From the NCBI RefSeq assembly GCF_000478175.1, contig NZ_KI515776.1, positions 33,305-97,304 on the forward strand: a stretch of DNA of 64,000 bases, written 5' to 3'. Below are positions 10,117 to 20,093 of this stretch, piece after piece; positions within the stretch are counted from its first letter, which is position 1, and every line of letters begins with the position of its first letter. The DNA is from Corynebacterium sp. KPL1814 (GTDB taxonomy: Bacteria; Actinomycetota; Actinomycetes; Mycobacteriales; Mycobacteriaceae). A program made the translations under genes and the position numbers. Under the pieces are notes generated by a model. It saw nothing but the letters and a program-made list of their open reading frames with translations. It was not told the origin of the DNA and made no database searches.

Positions 10117-11334
10117 TTAGGCCGGCTGCGTGCCCTCTGTGGCGCTGATAACGGGCGCCTTCGCCTTGGGGTAGCGGCCGTGCACCATGTAGTAGTACAC
10201 CGCCGCGACGACGATGAGGCCGGCGAGGATGAGGTACATCGTATCGAAGCCCGTGGCGCTCACGATGGGGCCAAGCCCGAAGGGGGCGAGGCCGATGCCG
10301 AAGTCCATCAAGAGGAACATCGTGGAGATGCCCGCGCCTATCTGAGCGGCCGATACAGAGCGCACCGAGATGGCCTGGCAGGCGGGGCTTAGCGTGCCGT
10401 ATCCCATGCCCGTAAACGCACCCGCCACCACGAGCATGACGTCATTGCTGGGAAAGCCCATGATGATAAGGGCGATGACGAAGGAAACTAGGCCCAGGTA
10501 CATGACCGAGTTATCGCCCTTGTGGTCCTGGATGCGGCCCAAGAAAAAGCGCATGATGAGCATGACTACGGCGTAGCCGATGAAAAAGAGGCCGGCGCCT
10601 GTGGCCAGGTCCTCTTCGCGCGCATAGGCGTTGAGATAGGTGACCACGCCGGAGTAGGCGATGCCCACCAAGAGCATGAAAAGGCCAATGGGCACCACGT
10701 TGGGGTGCACGGCATTGCTCAGCTTGAAAGCGGGCTTTTCCTCATCGAGCTCCGCCGGGTAGCGCAGCACGAGCGCCAGCACGAGGGAGACGATATTGGA
10801 ACCCAGGGCGACCGCGAAGAGGGTGTTGTAGCCAATGTTATTGGCCAAGAACAAGCCCACTGCGGGGCCGAAGGCGGTGGCAAGTGTGGTGCCGAGGGCA
10901 AAGTAGCCGGTGCCCTCCGCGCGGCGCTGTTGGGGGATGACGGATTGCGCGACGGCCATGAGCGCCGTAGAGGTCAACGCATAGCCCGCGCCGTGAAACA
11001 GCCGCACGAGGATGAGGACAGCCACGTTATGGGCCACGAAATAGCCCACCGTCACGATGCTGACGAAGGCCAGCGAGGTCAGGGCGGCGCGCTTTTGCCC
11101 CACGCGGTCCACCAACCAGCCGGAGAAGATGCGCATGAATGTCGCACCCAAAACAAAGGCGCTGGAGGCAAAACCACTGACGGTATCGGAGGCCCCAAAG
11201 CTCTCGACGGCATACAGGGCCATGGTCGTCACCGTTAAGTAGAAGACTAGAAACTGACCAAAATTAGCCACCCACGCCAACAGAAACGTGGGTGTAATCA
11301 ATGGCGGCTGAGCCGCTGAATTCGTTGTTGACAA
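10117..11334 (-). CDS. MFS transporter, 12 membrane segments
   Basis: 405-residue major facilitator superfamily permease. The loop 2-3 signature is WLVDRVGQKRAAL, and a second copy, GRIQDHKGDNSVM, lies after segment 8. Twelve hydrophobic segments fill the protein with short cytoplasmic ends. It resembles sugar/drug-efflux type MFS proteins (YfcJ/SetA-like), but the substrate cannot be read from sequence. Translation starts at a TTG (11334) with GGAG upstream. It is monocistronic, bounded by hairpins on both sides. Confidence 0.85.
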   Translation of the reverse strand: MSTTNSAAQPPLITPTFLLAWVANFGQFLVFYLTVTTMALYAVESFGASDTVSGFASSAFVLGATFMRIFSGWLVDRVGQKRAALTSLAFVSIVTVGYFVAHNVAVLILVRLFHGAGYALTSTALMAVAQSVIPQQRRAEGTGYFALGTTLATAFGPAVGLFLANNIGYNTLFAVALGSNIVSLVLALVLRYPAELDEEKPAFKLSNAVHPNVVPIGLFMLLVGIAYSGVVTYLNAYAREEDLATGAGLFFIGYAVVMLIMRFFLGRIQDHKGDNSVMYLGLVSFVIALIIMGFPSNDVMLVVAGAFTGMGYGTLSPACQAISVRSVSAAQIGAGISTMFLLMDFGIGLAPFGLGPIVSATGFDTMYLILAGLIVVAAVYYYMVHGRYPKAKAPVISATEGTQPA

Positions 11335-11350
11335 GACTCACTCCAATTAA

Positions 11351-11402
11351 AAAATAAAAAATCTTCCCAACCGCGCACGGCCCAAAAGGGCCGCGTGCGG
11401 GG
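11351..11402 (-). terminator. Hairpin plus T-rich tract between the dehydrogenase and MFS genes
   Basis: On the minus strand a GC-rich imperfect hairpin (11372-11401; core GGCCC-AAAA-GGGCC) is followed by a T-rich tract (11365-11346). It ends the dehydrogenase transcript. Because it lies in the MFS leader it could also act as an attenuator, though I see no antiterminator. Confidence 0.6.
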
Positions 11403-11519
11403 AGAAGGAAAGCAATCACAATTATGCGGGGAGTGAGTATACGCCGCTGGCACTTAAATGTTTAATCAAACACGGTTATAAGCGCGCTCTAAACAGTGAT
11501 TGCGTTGCCGGCTTAAGGC

Positions 11520-12995
11520 CTAAGCGTTGGCATAAGGGTCGCGGATGCCCAGGTACTGCACGGAGGTGTATTCCTCGATACCTTCCGCGCCACCCTCGCG
11601 GCCCATTCCGGATTGCTTGACGCCACCGAATGGGGCAGCGGCGTTAGAGATAACGCCGGCGTTGAAGCCCATCAGGCCGAACTCTAGGCCATCGGCGATG
11701 CGCCACAGGCGGTCGGAATTCTCAGTAAAGACATAAGATGCCAAACCGTATTCGGTATCGTTTGCGATCTCGAGCGCCTCTTCCTCGGTGCTGAAGGTGA
11801 TAATCGGGGCGACTGGACCGAAGATCTCTTCCTGGGCGACGCGCGTTTCACGTGAAACATTGGTAATCACCGTAGGCTCGTAAAAGTAGCCAGCGCCATC
11901 CCCGCGCTTACCGCCGGTGGCGATGGTAGCGCCCTTTTCTGCGGCATCGTCCACAAGTGCCGCAATGCTCTCCAAAGCCTTGGACTCGACGAGCGGTCCG
12001 CAGGTAACACCTTCGTCCATACCATTGCCCAAATTGAGCTTCTCGAATTCCGCAACGAGCTTCTCGGAGAACTCCTCGGCTACAGATTCGTGGACCAAGA
12101 AGCGGTTTGCTGCGGTGCAGGCTTCGCCAATATTGCGCATCTTGGCGCCCATCGCACCCTGGACCGCTTGGTCAATATCTGCGTCCTCAAAGACAATGAA
12201 TGGGGCATTGCCTCCCAGTTCCATGGAGGTACGCAGTACGTTATCGGCCGCGCCCTTCAAAAGGGTTCGGCCCACTGGGGTAGAACCGGTAAAGGAAAGC
12301 TTGCGCAAGCGGTCATCGGCAAGCAATGGCTCCGAAATTGCAGATGCAGACTTACCGGCTACGACGTTGAGCACACCCTTTGGAAGCCCAGCATCGATCA
12401 TGGTCTGCGCAAAGTACTGCGCGGTCAGGGGAGTCAGCTTGGCCGGCTTGAGCACCATCGTGCAACCCGCTGCCACCGCGGGAGCCACCTTGCGGGTAGC
12501 CATGGCCAACGGGAAGTTCCACGGGGTGATCAAAAGGCAGGGACCCACCGGCTTGCGGCGAGTGATCATCCGCAGCGTGCCTTCCGGAACGGTTGCGGCG
12601 CGACCGTAATCGCGCACCGTTTCTTCACTAAACCAACGCAGGAACTCGCCGCCATAAGTGACCTCACCCTTAGCTTCCGCGAAGGGCTTACCCATCTCTA
12701 GCGTCATCAGGGCTGCGAATTCATCCGCCCGCTCCTGTACTAGATCGAATGCTCGGCGCAGAATCTCCGCGCGCTCGCGCGGCGTGGTGCGCGCCCATTC
12801 ATCCTGCACGGCACAGGCGGCGTCGAGGGCAGCAATCGCATCATCCGAGTTTGCGGAAGATAGCGTCGCCAGCGTCTCGCCCGTCGCTGGGTTTTCTACG
12901 TCAAAAGTCTCACCGGAGGTGGAATCGCGCCACTCACCACCAATAAGCAATTGGGTGGGAACCTTTGCAATTACCTCTTCGATATTAATACTCAC
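11520..12995 (-). CDS. gabD: NAD(P)-dependent succinate-semialdehyde dehydrogenase-type aldehyde dehydrogenase
   Basis: 491-residue aldehyde dehydrogenase. Seen: the Rossmann signature FTGSTPVGRTLLKGA, general-base ELGGNAP, catalytic Cys in GEACTAANRF, and the C-terminal PFGGVKQSGMGREGG. The overall pattern (TPWNFPLAMATRKVAPAVAAGC, KPAKLTPLTA) matches the GabD subfamily, which oxidises succinate semialdehyde to succinate, but substrate assignment within this superfamily is uncertain. No gabT or gabP neighbour is present. A parS site lies inside the gene and is read as Val-Ser-Arg-Glu-Thr. Confidence 0.85.
   Translation of the reverse strand: MSINIEEVIAKVPTQLLIGGEWRDSTSGETFDVENPATGETLATLSSANSDDAIAALDAACAVQDEWARTTPRERAEILRRAFDLVQERADEFAALMTLEMGKPFAEAKGEVTYGGEFLRWFSEETVRDYGRAATVPEGTLRMITRRKPVGPCLLITPWNFPLAMATRKVAPAVAAGCTMVLKPAKLTPLTAQYFAQTMIDAGLPKGVLNVVAGKSASAISEPLLADDRLRKLSFTGSTPVGRTLLKGAADNVLRTSMELGGNAPFIVFEDADIDQAVQGAMGAKMRNIGEACTAANRFLVHESVAEEFSEKLVAEFEKLNLGNGMDEGVTCGPLVESKALESIAALVDDAAEKGATIATGGKRGDGAGYFYEPTVITNVSRETRVAQEEIFGPVAPIITFSTEEEALEIANDTEYGLASYVFTENSDRLWRIADGLEFGLMGFNAGVISNAAAPFGGVKQSGMGREGGAEGIEEYTSVQYLGIRDPYANA
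11845..11858. other. parS site 1 (perfect core), inside gabD
   Basis: Perfect 14-base palindrome GTTTCACGTGAAAC, the ParB-binding centromere core. It is one of eight such sites between 11.8 and 23.0 kb and lies about 37 kb from dnaA. Confidence 0.88.
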
Positions 12996-13084
12996 TTATC
13001 GTCACCTTTCTTGAAGATATAGACCTGCACCACATTACCCTGAATGAGCGCGAAGACCACTCATTAGATACCGATTGAATATTT

Positions 13085-13112
13085 TTGACTTGTTTCTTCC
13101 ACGCTATAGAAA
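13085..13112 (+). promoter_or_regulatory. Tryptophan operon promoter
   Basis: TTGACT (13085-13090) and TAGAAA (13107-13112) are 16 bases apart, and the leader peptide ATG follows 20 bases later. The -35 is near consensus; the -10 is moderate. Confidence 0.5.
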
Positions 13113-13132
13113 TTTAAGCTAGGCTAGTGCCC

Positions 13133-13171
13133 ATGAAGAAAATGACTACTCGTTGGTGGTGGCGCGCGTAA
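13133..13171 (+). CDS. trpL: Tryptophan operon leader peptide
   Basis: A 12-codon reading frame, MKKMTTRWWWRA, with three consecutive Trp codons (13154-13162) and a TAA at 13169-13171. It lies between the trp promoter and the attenuator hairpins. Ribosome stalling at the Trp codons when charged tRNA-Trp is scarce leaves the segment just after the stop codon free to form the antiterminator. Confidence 0.93.
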   Translation: MKKMTTRWWWRA

Positions 13172-13174
13172 CTC

Positions 13175-13233
13175 GCGGGCCTTTCTTCGCAACCCATTTT
13201 TAGGCTCGCATTCTGCGGGCCTTTCGGCGTTTT
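13175..13233 (+). promoter_or_regulatory. trp attenuator (mutually exclusive antiterminator and terminator)
   Basis: GCGGGCC occurs at 13175-13181 and again at 13215-13221; GGCTCGC at 13203-13209 can pair with either copy over 7 pairs including one G-T. Pairing with the first copy is the antiterminator. Pairing with the second (5-base loop) gives a terminator followed by a T-rich run. The first copy starts 4 bases after the trpL stop, so a ribosome that finishes the leader covers it and favours termination. About 70 bases separate the end of the T run from trpE. Confidence 0.82.
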
Positions 13234-13305
13234 CAGTGCCTTTGCTCGCGGATACCTCGGGTCCCTCGCACTCTGTTCCTCAGTTACTCCTGAAAGGGCA
13301 CTGCA

Positions 13306-14832
13306 ATGACATACACCGCCACCCGCGATATTGCTTATTGCCGGGATGCCTCAGCGCTATTTCATAGATTGGCGCGATCGAGCGATTCCTTATTATTGGA
13401 AAGCGCTGATATTGAAACCAAGAAAAACCTCACGTGCCTGGCCGTGCTTGATGCCGCGGCAAAGGTGACCTGCACCGGCCAGCGGGTTCGCGTCCTCGCG
13501 CTCAGCCCAGCGGGGGAGCAGCTCATCACCATGCTGCAAGCCCGCTTCGCTAACCGGATTGTTTCACGTGAAACCACGGAAATTGTTTTTGAGTTCTCAC
13601 CCTCCAACGAGTCCGATGAACGGCAACGGCTCCTAGATGAATCGACGGCGGATATCCTCCGCGCGCTGCAGCGCGATGATTCCTATTCCTCGCCCCTATT
13701 GCCCTTCGTCGCCGGTGGGTTTGCCTATGACTATTTGGCCACTTTTGAAAACCTGCCTGAGGTAGGCGAGGGGCCCAATAAGTTTCCCGATTATGAATTC
13801 CTTGTCGCTCAAACTGTTCTCGCGGTGGATCACCTTACGCAGACCGCGCGGGTAGAGGGCTGGGATATCGACCGAGCCCGCTTGGAAGACACGCTCGATG
13901 CACTAGCTGCCACACCCATCGACGCGATAGGGGACCCAGCGCCTAGCCAGCCCGCGGGAACCTTGACTGCAACCGCGGATATTGATGATGCCGCGTTTTG
14001 CAATCAGGTAACGCGGCTCAAGGGCAATATTGATTCCGGCGATATTTACCAGGTCGTCCCCGCCCGCACGTTCACGGTGGACTGCCCCGATGCCTTCGCG
14101 GCCTACCGCCAGCTCCGGGAGACCAATCCCTCGCCGTATATGTTCTATCTCCGGGGGGCGGATTACGAGCTCTTCGGTGCATCACCGGAATCCAATTTAA
14201 AGTTTGACCCAGAGACGCGGCAGGTGGAGCTCTATCCCATTGCCGGAACCAGGCCCCGCGGGCTCAACCCGGACGGCACCATCAACGATGAATTAGATAT
14301 CCGCAACGAGCTAGAAATGCGCACGGATACCAAGGAACTAGCCGAGCACACCATGCTGGTAGATCTCGCGCGCAATGATCTCGCCCGCGTAGCAGCGCCC
14401 GGCACGCGGCGGGTGGCAGACCTGCTCCAAGTAGATCGCTACTCGCGGGTCATGCACCTGGTCTCCCGCGTGACCGCCATCTTGCACAAAGACTTCGATG
14501 CCCTCGATGCTTACCGCGCCTGCATGAACATGGGAACGTTGACCGGCGCGCCCAAGCTGCGCGCCAGCGAGCTCATCCGCCAAGCCGAACACAAGCGCCG
14601 TGGCTCCTACGGCGGCGCAGTGGGATACCTGCGCGGCGACAGTGCCATGGATACCTGCATTGTCATTCGCTCCGCCTTCGTGCACCGCGGTACGGCTGCT
14701 GTTCAAGCCGGTGCCGGGGTGGTGCACGATTCCGTCCCGCAATCCGAAGCCGATGAAACCCTGCACAAGGCCTATGCCGTTCTCCACGCCATTGCCCTCG
14801 CGCACAACGCCACCCTGGAGGTACAGCGATGA
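13306..14832 (+). CDS. trpE: Anthranilate synthase component I
   Basis: 508 residues; converts chorismate and ammonia (from TrpG) to anthranilate. The N-terminal Trp-feedback pocket has the LLES motif at residues 30-33 followed by a conserved Ser/Thr-rich strand, so the enzyme is expected to be inhibited by tryptophan. Chorismate-binding motifs are at the C-terminal side: GDIYQVVPARTF, YPIAGTRPRG, EHTMLVDLARNDLARVA, GTLTGAPKLRASELI and GGAVGYL. It is the first structural gene of the operon and overlaps trpG by four bases. A perfect parS site lies within the first 100 codons and is read as VSRET. Confidence 0.97.
   Translation: MTYTATRDIAYCRDASALFHRLARSSDSLLLESADIETKKNLTCLAVLDAAAKVTCTGQRVRVLALSPAGEQLITMLQARFANRIVSRETTEIVFEFSPSNESDERQRLLDESTADILRALQRDDSYSSPLLPFVAGGFAYDYLATFENLPEVGEGPNKFPDYEFLVAQTVLAVDHLTQTARVEGWDIDRARLEDTLDALAATPIDAIGDPAPSQPAGTLTATADIDDAAFCNQVTRLKGNIDSGDIYQVVPARTFTVDCPDAFAAYRQLRETNPSPYMFYLRGADYELFGASPESNLKFDPETRQVELYPIAGTRPRGLNPDGTINDELDIRNELEMRTDTKELAEHTMLVDLARNDLARVAAPGTRRVADLLQVDRYSRVMHLVSRVTAILHKDFDALDAYRACMNMGTLTGAPKLRASELIRQAEHKRRGSYGGAVGYLRGDSAMDTCIVIRSAFVHRGTAAVQAGAGVVHDSVPQSEADETLHKAYAVLHAIALAHNATLEVQR
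13561..13574. other. parS site 2 (perfect core), inside trpE
   Basis: Perfect GTTTCACGTGAAAC palindrome within the trpE coding sequence, translated Val-Ser-Arg-Glu-Thr. Confidence 0.88.
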
Positions 14833-15476
14833 ATTCGCCGCACGTGGTTCTGCTCGATAACCACGATTCCTTTGTCTATAACCTTGTCGACGCCCTCGCC
14901 GGCTACCGCACCACCGTCTACCGCAACAGCGTGTCCGTCGCGGAGGTGCTCGCATCCGAGCCCGATATTATTGTCCTTTCCCCAGGCCCCGGCCACCCAC
15001 GCGATGCTGGATGCATGATGGAGCTTATCGATGCCACCTTGGGCACCATCCCCATCCTCGGTGTCTGCCTGGGTTTCCAGGCGCTACTGGAATACCACGG
15101 TGGCGGGGTAGGGCCCTGCGGACCCGTACACGGCAAGTCCATGCCTATGACGCTTACCGATGCCGGCACTGCCCACCCAGTCTTCGCCGGGCTAGCCACC
15201 GATGCCGATCCCGCCCAACCCGGCGTCCCCGGCACCCAGGTTCCAGTGGCCCGGTATCACTCCTTGGGGTGCACGCACGTTCCTACCGGCATGCGCGTAC
15301 TCGCGGAGACGGAGGCGGATATCGGCACCATCGCCATGGCAGCCGAAACGGACGATGGCATGGCGCTGGGGGTGCAATTCCACCCCGAGTCGATCCTCTC
15401 GCCCCGTGGCCCAGACATTCTAGACCGTTTCATCTATCAACTATCCACTACTCCCACTATGGAGCTAAAGCACTAA
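14829..15476 (+). CDS. trpG: Anthranilate synthase glutamine amidotransferase component
   Basis: 215-residue class I glutamine amidotransferase that passes ammonia to TrpE. Nucleophile Cys80 lies in PILGVCLGFQALLEYHGG; the His-Glu pair is in QFHPESILSPRG. The oxyanion region is SPGPGHPRDAG. It is a separate polypeptide, not fused to TrpE or TrpD. It overlaps trpE by four bases (ATGA), and its stop overlaps the trpD start (TAATG), indicating tight translational coupling. Confidence 0.96.
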   Translation: MNSPHVVLLDNHDSFVYNLVDALAGYRTTVYRNSVSVAEVLASEPDIIVLSPGPGHPRDAGCMMELIDATLGTIPILGVCLGFQALLEYHGGGVGPCGPVHGKSMPMTLTDAGTAHPVFAGLATDADPAQPGVPGTQVPVARYHSLGCTHVPTGMRVLAETEADIGTIAMAAETDDGMALGVQFHPESILSPRGPDILDRFIYQLSTTPTMELKH

Positions 15477-16495
15477 TGACGAACCAAAGCCCGCTAAAAA
15501 CGCTGCAAGCTTTCTTAGATAATCCCGCGCCAACCGTGGAGGAAGCAACGGAGGTCTTCACTCCGGTTGCCGTCGGTGATTATGACGATATTCAGATCTC
15601 CGCGTTGCTTACACATATCCGCACCCGCGGCGAGACCCTCGCGGATATTACGGGTGCCGCCAAGGCATTCCTGAATGTGGGCCACCCATTTCCCATTACC
15701 GGTGAAGGCCTCATGGACTCCGCGGGAACGGGCGGCGACGGCGCGAATACCATCAATATCACGACGGCCGCCTCCTTAGTCGCCGCCGCTGGGGGAGTGA
15801 GGATGGTCAAGCACGGCAACCGATCCGTCTCCTCCAAGTCCGGTTCCGCCGATGTGCTTGAGGCACTGAATATTCCGCTGGACCTCGACGTGGACCGCGC
15901 CGTCCGGCAGTTCGAAGCCTCCAACTTCACCTTCCTCTTTGCTCCGGCCTACAACCCGGCCGTGGCCCACGTGCAACCGGTGCGCAAGGCGCTCGGGGTC
16001 TCCACCATTTTCAATACCTTGGGACCCTTGCTCTCCCCGGGACGGCCCGAGCTACAGATCATGGGCATTGCCAACCCAGCACAAGGCCCCATGATCGCTG
16101 AAGTTTTCCGAGAACTTGGGCGCACGCGAGCGCTCGTCGTCCACGGCGCCGGTACCGATGAGATCGCCACCCACGGCACCACACAGGTCTGGGAGCTGAA
16201 GGACGGCGAGATTTCGCACTATGAGCTCACGCCGGAGGGGTTGGGCATCGCCAAGCATGAGCTCAGTGAGCTCGCCGGCGGCGACGGACAAGATAATGCC
16301 GAGCACGTGCGCGCCATCTTTAATGGCTCGGGTAAGCCGGCGCACTATGATGCGGTCGCGGCATCGGCTGGAGCGATGTTTTATCTGGATGGCACCGCGG
16401 CGACGATTGCGGAGGGCGTCGCGCATGCCAAGGGGCTCATCGATGGCGGGGACGTGGACCGCTGGCTGCGCACCCACGAGGAAGCCGAATACTAA
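15476..16495 (+). CDS. trpD: Anthranilate phosphoribosyltransferase
   Basis: 339 residues, starting at the ATG that overlaps the trpG stop. It transfers phosphoribose from PRPP to anthranilate. Signature motifs: MDSAGTGGDGANTINI (pyrophosphate loop), KHGNRSVSSKSGSADVLEAL (substrate loop) and FNTLGPLLSPGRP. The reading frame stays open far upstream into trpG, but only the 15476 start gives the family N-terminus (MTNQSPLKTLQAFLDNPAPT). trpCF follows after 23 bases. Confidence 0.96.
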   Translation: MTNQSPLKTLQAFLDNPAPTVEEATEVFTPVAVGDYDDIQISALLTHIRTRGETLADITGAAKAFLNVGHPFPITGEGLMDSAGTGGDGANTINITTAASLVAAAGGVRMVKHGNRSVSSKSGSADVLEALNIPLDLDVDRAVRQFEASNFTFLFAPAYNPAVAHVQPVRKALGVSTIFNTLGPLLSPGRPELQIMGIANPAQGPMIAEVFRELGRTRALVVHGAGTDEIATHGTTQVWELKDGEISHYELTPEGLGIAKHELSELAGGDGQDNAEHVRAIFNGSGKPAHYDAVAASAGAMFYLDGTAATIAEGVAHAKGLIDGGDVDRWLRTHEEAEY

Positions 16496-16518
16496 AGAAA
16501 CCACACTAGGGATAAGAA

Positions 16519-17946
16519 ATGACAGAACAAAAACTGCCGACGGTGCTCGAGGGGATTGTGGCTCAGCGCCGCACACACCTTGCCGGCATTCGCGAACGCA
16601 TCGCGCACGTAGACGTAGACAGGCTTGAGCCGTCCCGCCGCTCGCTTTTTGCCGCGCTCAATGGCACTAACCGCTTCATCATGGAGTGCAAGTCTGCGTC
16701 GCCATCCCTCGGAATGATTCGCGAGGATTACCGCCCCGGCGATATCGCGCGTATCTATTCCCGCTATGCGGATGCCATTTCCGTGCTGTGCGAGCCCGAG
16801 CGGTTCGGCGGGGATTACGATCACCTCCAGACCGTGGCCCAGTCCACGCACCTGCCGGTGTTGTGCAAGGATTTCATCGTCGATCCGATTCAGGTCTATG
16901 CCGCACGCTACTATGGCGCGGATGCGATTTTGCTCATGATGTCCATCGTGGATGATGAGACCTTTGCACAGCTGAAGTCCCTGGCGGATAAGTTAGGCCT
17001 CGACGTCCTCACTGAAGCCATCACCAGGGAGGAGGTGGATCGCGCGCTGTCCTTTGGGGTGGAGATCATCGGTATTAATAACCGCAACCTCCATGACTTG
17101 AGCATCGATCTCTCCCGCACCGAGCAGCTCGCCGGGTACGTGCCTGACGATAAGGTCGTCGTCTCCGAATCCGGCATCCGCGATAACCACACCATCCGGC
17201 GCTTGGGCGCCCACGCGAACGCCTTCCTCGTCGGCTCCCAACTCACCTCCCACGAGGACATCGACCGCGCCGCCCGGGATCTGCTCTTCGGCGCGAATAA
17301 GGTCTGCGGAATCACCGCCGCCTCCACCGCCCAAGCCGCCCGCGCCGCCAGTGCCCGCTACGGAGGGCTCATCTTCGCTCCGGATTCCCCGCGCAATGTT
17401 TCACGTGAAACCGCCGAGAAAATCATCGCCGCCGAACCCGGTTTGGATTTCGTAGCAGTGAGCCGCAGCGACGACCCTTCTGAGTTGCGGGAGATAGCGG
17501 CAACGCGTGGCCTGTCCGGAATCCAGTTGCACGCCCCATTCCAGGGCAGCGTGGATGGAGAGCTCGAACTGATCGAACGCGCACACGCGGCCCTCGCGGA
17601 TACCGACGCGGAGCTTGTTTGGCGGGCTATCGACATAACCAACCCTCAGTGGGTAGACATAGCGCCGAAGCTCGCCGCACAGGTCGACCGCCTCGTGCTC
17701 GACTCGGGGAGGGGTGGCACCGGGCGAAGCTTTGATTGGACGGCAATCCCGGACGACATCAAAGCCCACAGCCTGTTGGCCGGTGGCCTCAACCTCGCGA
17801 ACCTGGAAGGGGCACTCAAGGTGGGAGCTGCGGGACTCGACCTGAATTCGGGATTAGAAACGCGCCCTGGGCACAAAGACGCCGCCCTGATTTCTCAAGC
17901 CTTCCGCACCCTCCGATTATTCAACCAACCTGACAAGAAAGATTAA
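16519..17946 (+). CDS. trpCF: Fused indole-3-glycerol phosphate synthase / phosphoribosylanthranilate isomerase
   Basis: 475-residue bifunctional enzyme. The TrpC half (about 1-255) has [48 protein letters not shown] and VVSESGI. The TrpF half (about 260-475) begins at [14 protein letters not shown] and ends with [14 protein letters not shown] and [14 protein letters not shown]. It catalyses two consecutive steps, isomerisation of phosphoribosylanthranilate and ring closure to indole-3-glycerol phosphate. Fusion is the usual state in corynebacteria. parS site 3 falls at the start of the TrpF half (VSRET). Confidence 0.96.
   Translation: MTEQKLPTVLEGIVAQRRTHLAGIRERIAHVDVDRLEPSRRSLFAALNGTNRFIMECKSASPSLGMIREDYRPGDIARIYSRYADAISVLCEPERFGGDYDHLQTVAQSTHLPVLCKDFIVDPIQVYAARYYGADAILLMMSIVDDETFAQLKSLADKLGLDVLTEAITREEVDRALSFGVEIIGINNRNLHDLSIDLSRTEQLAGYVPDDKVVVSESGIRDNHTIRRLGAHANAFLVGSQLTSHEDIDRAARDLLFGANKVCGITAASTAQAARAASARYGGLIFAPDSPRNVSRETAEKIIAAEPGLDFVAVSRSDDPSELREIAATRGLSGIQLHAPFQGSVDGELELIERAHAALADTDAELVWRAIDITNPQWVDIAPKLAAQVDRLVLDSGRGGTGRSFDWTAIPDDIKAHSLLAGGLNLANLEGALKVGAAGLDLNSGLETRPGHKDAALISQAFRTLRLFNQPDKKD
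17398..17411. other. parS site 3 (perfect core), inside trpCF
   Basis: Perfect GTTTCACGTGAAAC, preceded by T as in the extended consensus. Translated Val-Ser-Arg-Glu-Thr. Confidence 0.88.
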
Positions 17947-17948
17947 CC

Positions 17949-19151
<1,203 letters not shown>

Positions 19152-19153
19152 TC

Positions 19154-19996
19154 ATGGGCAGCCGTTACGATGAACTTTTTGCCGCGTTGCGTGAGAAGAA
19201 TGAGGGTGCGTTTGTCCCTTTCATCATGCTGGGCGATCCAACTCCTGAAGCTAGCCTGGATATCATCCGCAACGCAGTCGCCGCCGGGGCGGACGCCCTG
19301 GAGCTCGGCGTCCCCTTCTCGGATCCAGTCGCGGATGGTCCCACCATCCAGGCTTCGCATATCCGCGCCCTCGATGGGGGAGCGACCCTTGATAGCGCCT
19401 TGGATCAGGTGCAGACGATTCGGACCGAATTCCCCGATTTGCCCATCGGCATGTTGATCTATGGCAACGTTGCCTTCGCCCGCGGGGTGGAGCAATTTTA
19501 TGCGGAGTTCGCGCAAGCGGGCGCCGATAGCATTTTGCTTCCCGATGTCCCCGTGCGCGAAGGCGCCCCTTTCATTGCCGCGGCAAAGGAAGCTGGAATC
19601 GACCCCATCTTCATCGCCCCCTCGCGGGCCGCAGAGCACACGCTTGCCGGCGTCGCCGAGCATTCGCAGGGATATATTTACGCGATCTCCCGCGATGGTG
19701 TAACGGGCACCGAAAAGGAATCAGAAACCACCGGCCTCGACGAGGTGGTCTCCAGCATTCAGCGCTTCAATGGGCCTCCGGTGTTACTTGGTTTCGGTAT
19801 CTCTTCGCCACAGCACGTCGCCGATGCCATCGCCGCAAACGCCGCTGGCGCCATTACCGGATCCGCAATCACTAAGATCATCGACCGCCATGTTTCACGT
19901 GAAACCGGCGCCCCGGGAAAGATCAATGATGCGGATGCCTTACATGCGGAGCTGACCGACTTCATCTCCGCGATGAAGGAAGCAACCAAGAAATAA
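19154..19996 (+). CDS. trpA: Tryptophan synthase alpha chain
   Basis: 280 residues; cleaves indole-3-glycerol phosphate to indole, which is channelled to TrpB. Seen: FIMLGDPTPEASLDII with the catalytic Glu in LELGVPFSDPVADGP (followed by the catalytic Asp), LLPDVPVREG, YAISRDGVTGTE and LLGFGISSPQHV. It is the last gene of the operon, 2 bases after trpB, and is followed by a long bidirectional terminator. A perfect parS site near the C-terminus is read as VSRET. Confidence 0.97.
   Translation: MGSRYDELFAALREKNEGAFVPFIMLGDPTPEASLDIIRNAVAAGADALELGVPFSDPVADGPTIQASHIRALDGGATLDSALDQVQTIRTEFPDLPIGMLIYGNVAFARGVEQFYAEFAQAGADSILLPDVPVREGAPFIAAAKEAGIDPIFIAPSRAAEHTLAGVAEHSQGYIYAISRDGVTGTEKESETTGLDEVVSSIQRFNGPPVLLGFGISSPQHVADAIAANAAGAITGSAITKIIDRHVSRETGAPGKINDADALHAELTDFISAMKEATKK
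19892..19905. other. parS site 5 (perfect core), inside trpA
   Basis: Perfect GTTTCACGTGAAAC preceded by T; translated Val-Ser-Arg-Glu-Thr near the TrpA C-terminus. Confidence 0.88.
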
Positions 19997-20025
19997 AGCG
20001 TCCTCCGAGCGGTAGCGCCACAAAA

Positions 20026-20073
20026 AGCCCCCTGGCTTCCTCCCACATTCATTGAGTGGGGAAGCCAGGGGGC
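20026..20073. terminator. Bidirectional terminator between trpA and the symporter gene
   Basis: A long stem of about 19 pairs, with small bulges, joins 20026-20045 and 20055-20073 (core AGCCCCCTGGCTTCC with its complement). On the minus strand it is followed by five T. It serves both convergent transcripts. parS site 6 follows after six bases. Confidence 0.85.
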
Positions 20074-20079
20074 TCAATT

Positions 20080-20093
20080 GTTTCACGTGAAAT
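20080..20093. other. parS site 6 (one mismatch), at the symporter stop codon
   Basis: GTTTCACGTGAAAT: 13 of 14 core bases. It lies in the convergent gap and touches the last base of the symporter stop codon. Confidence 0.65.
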
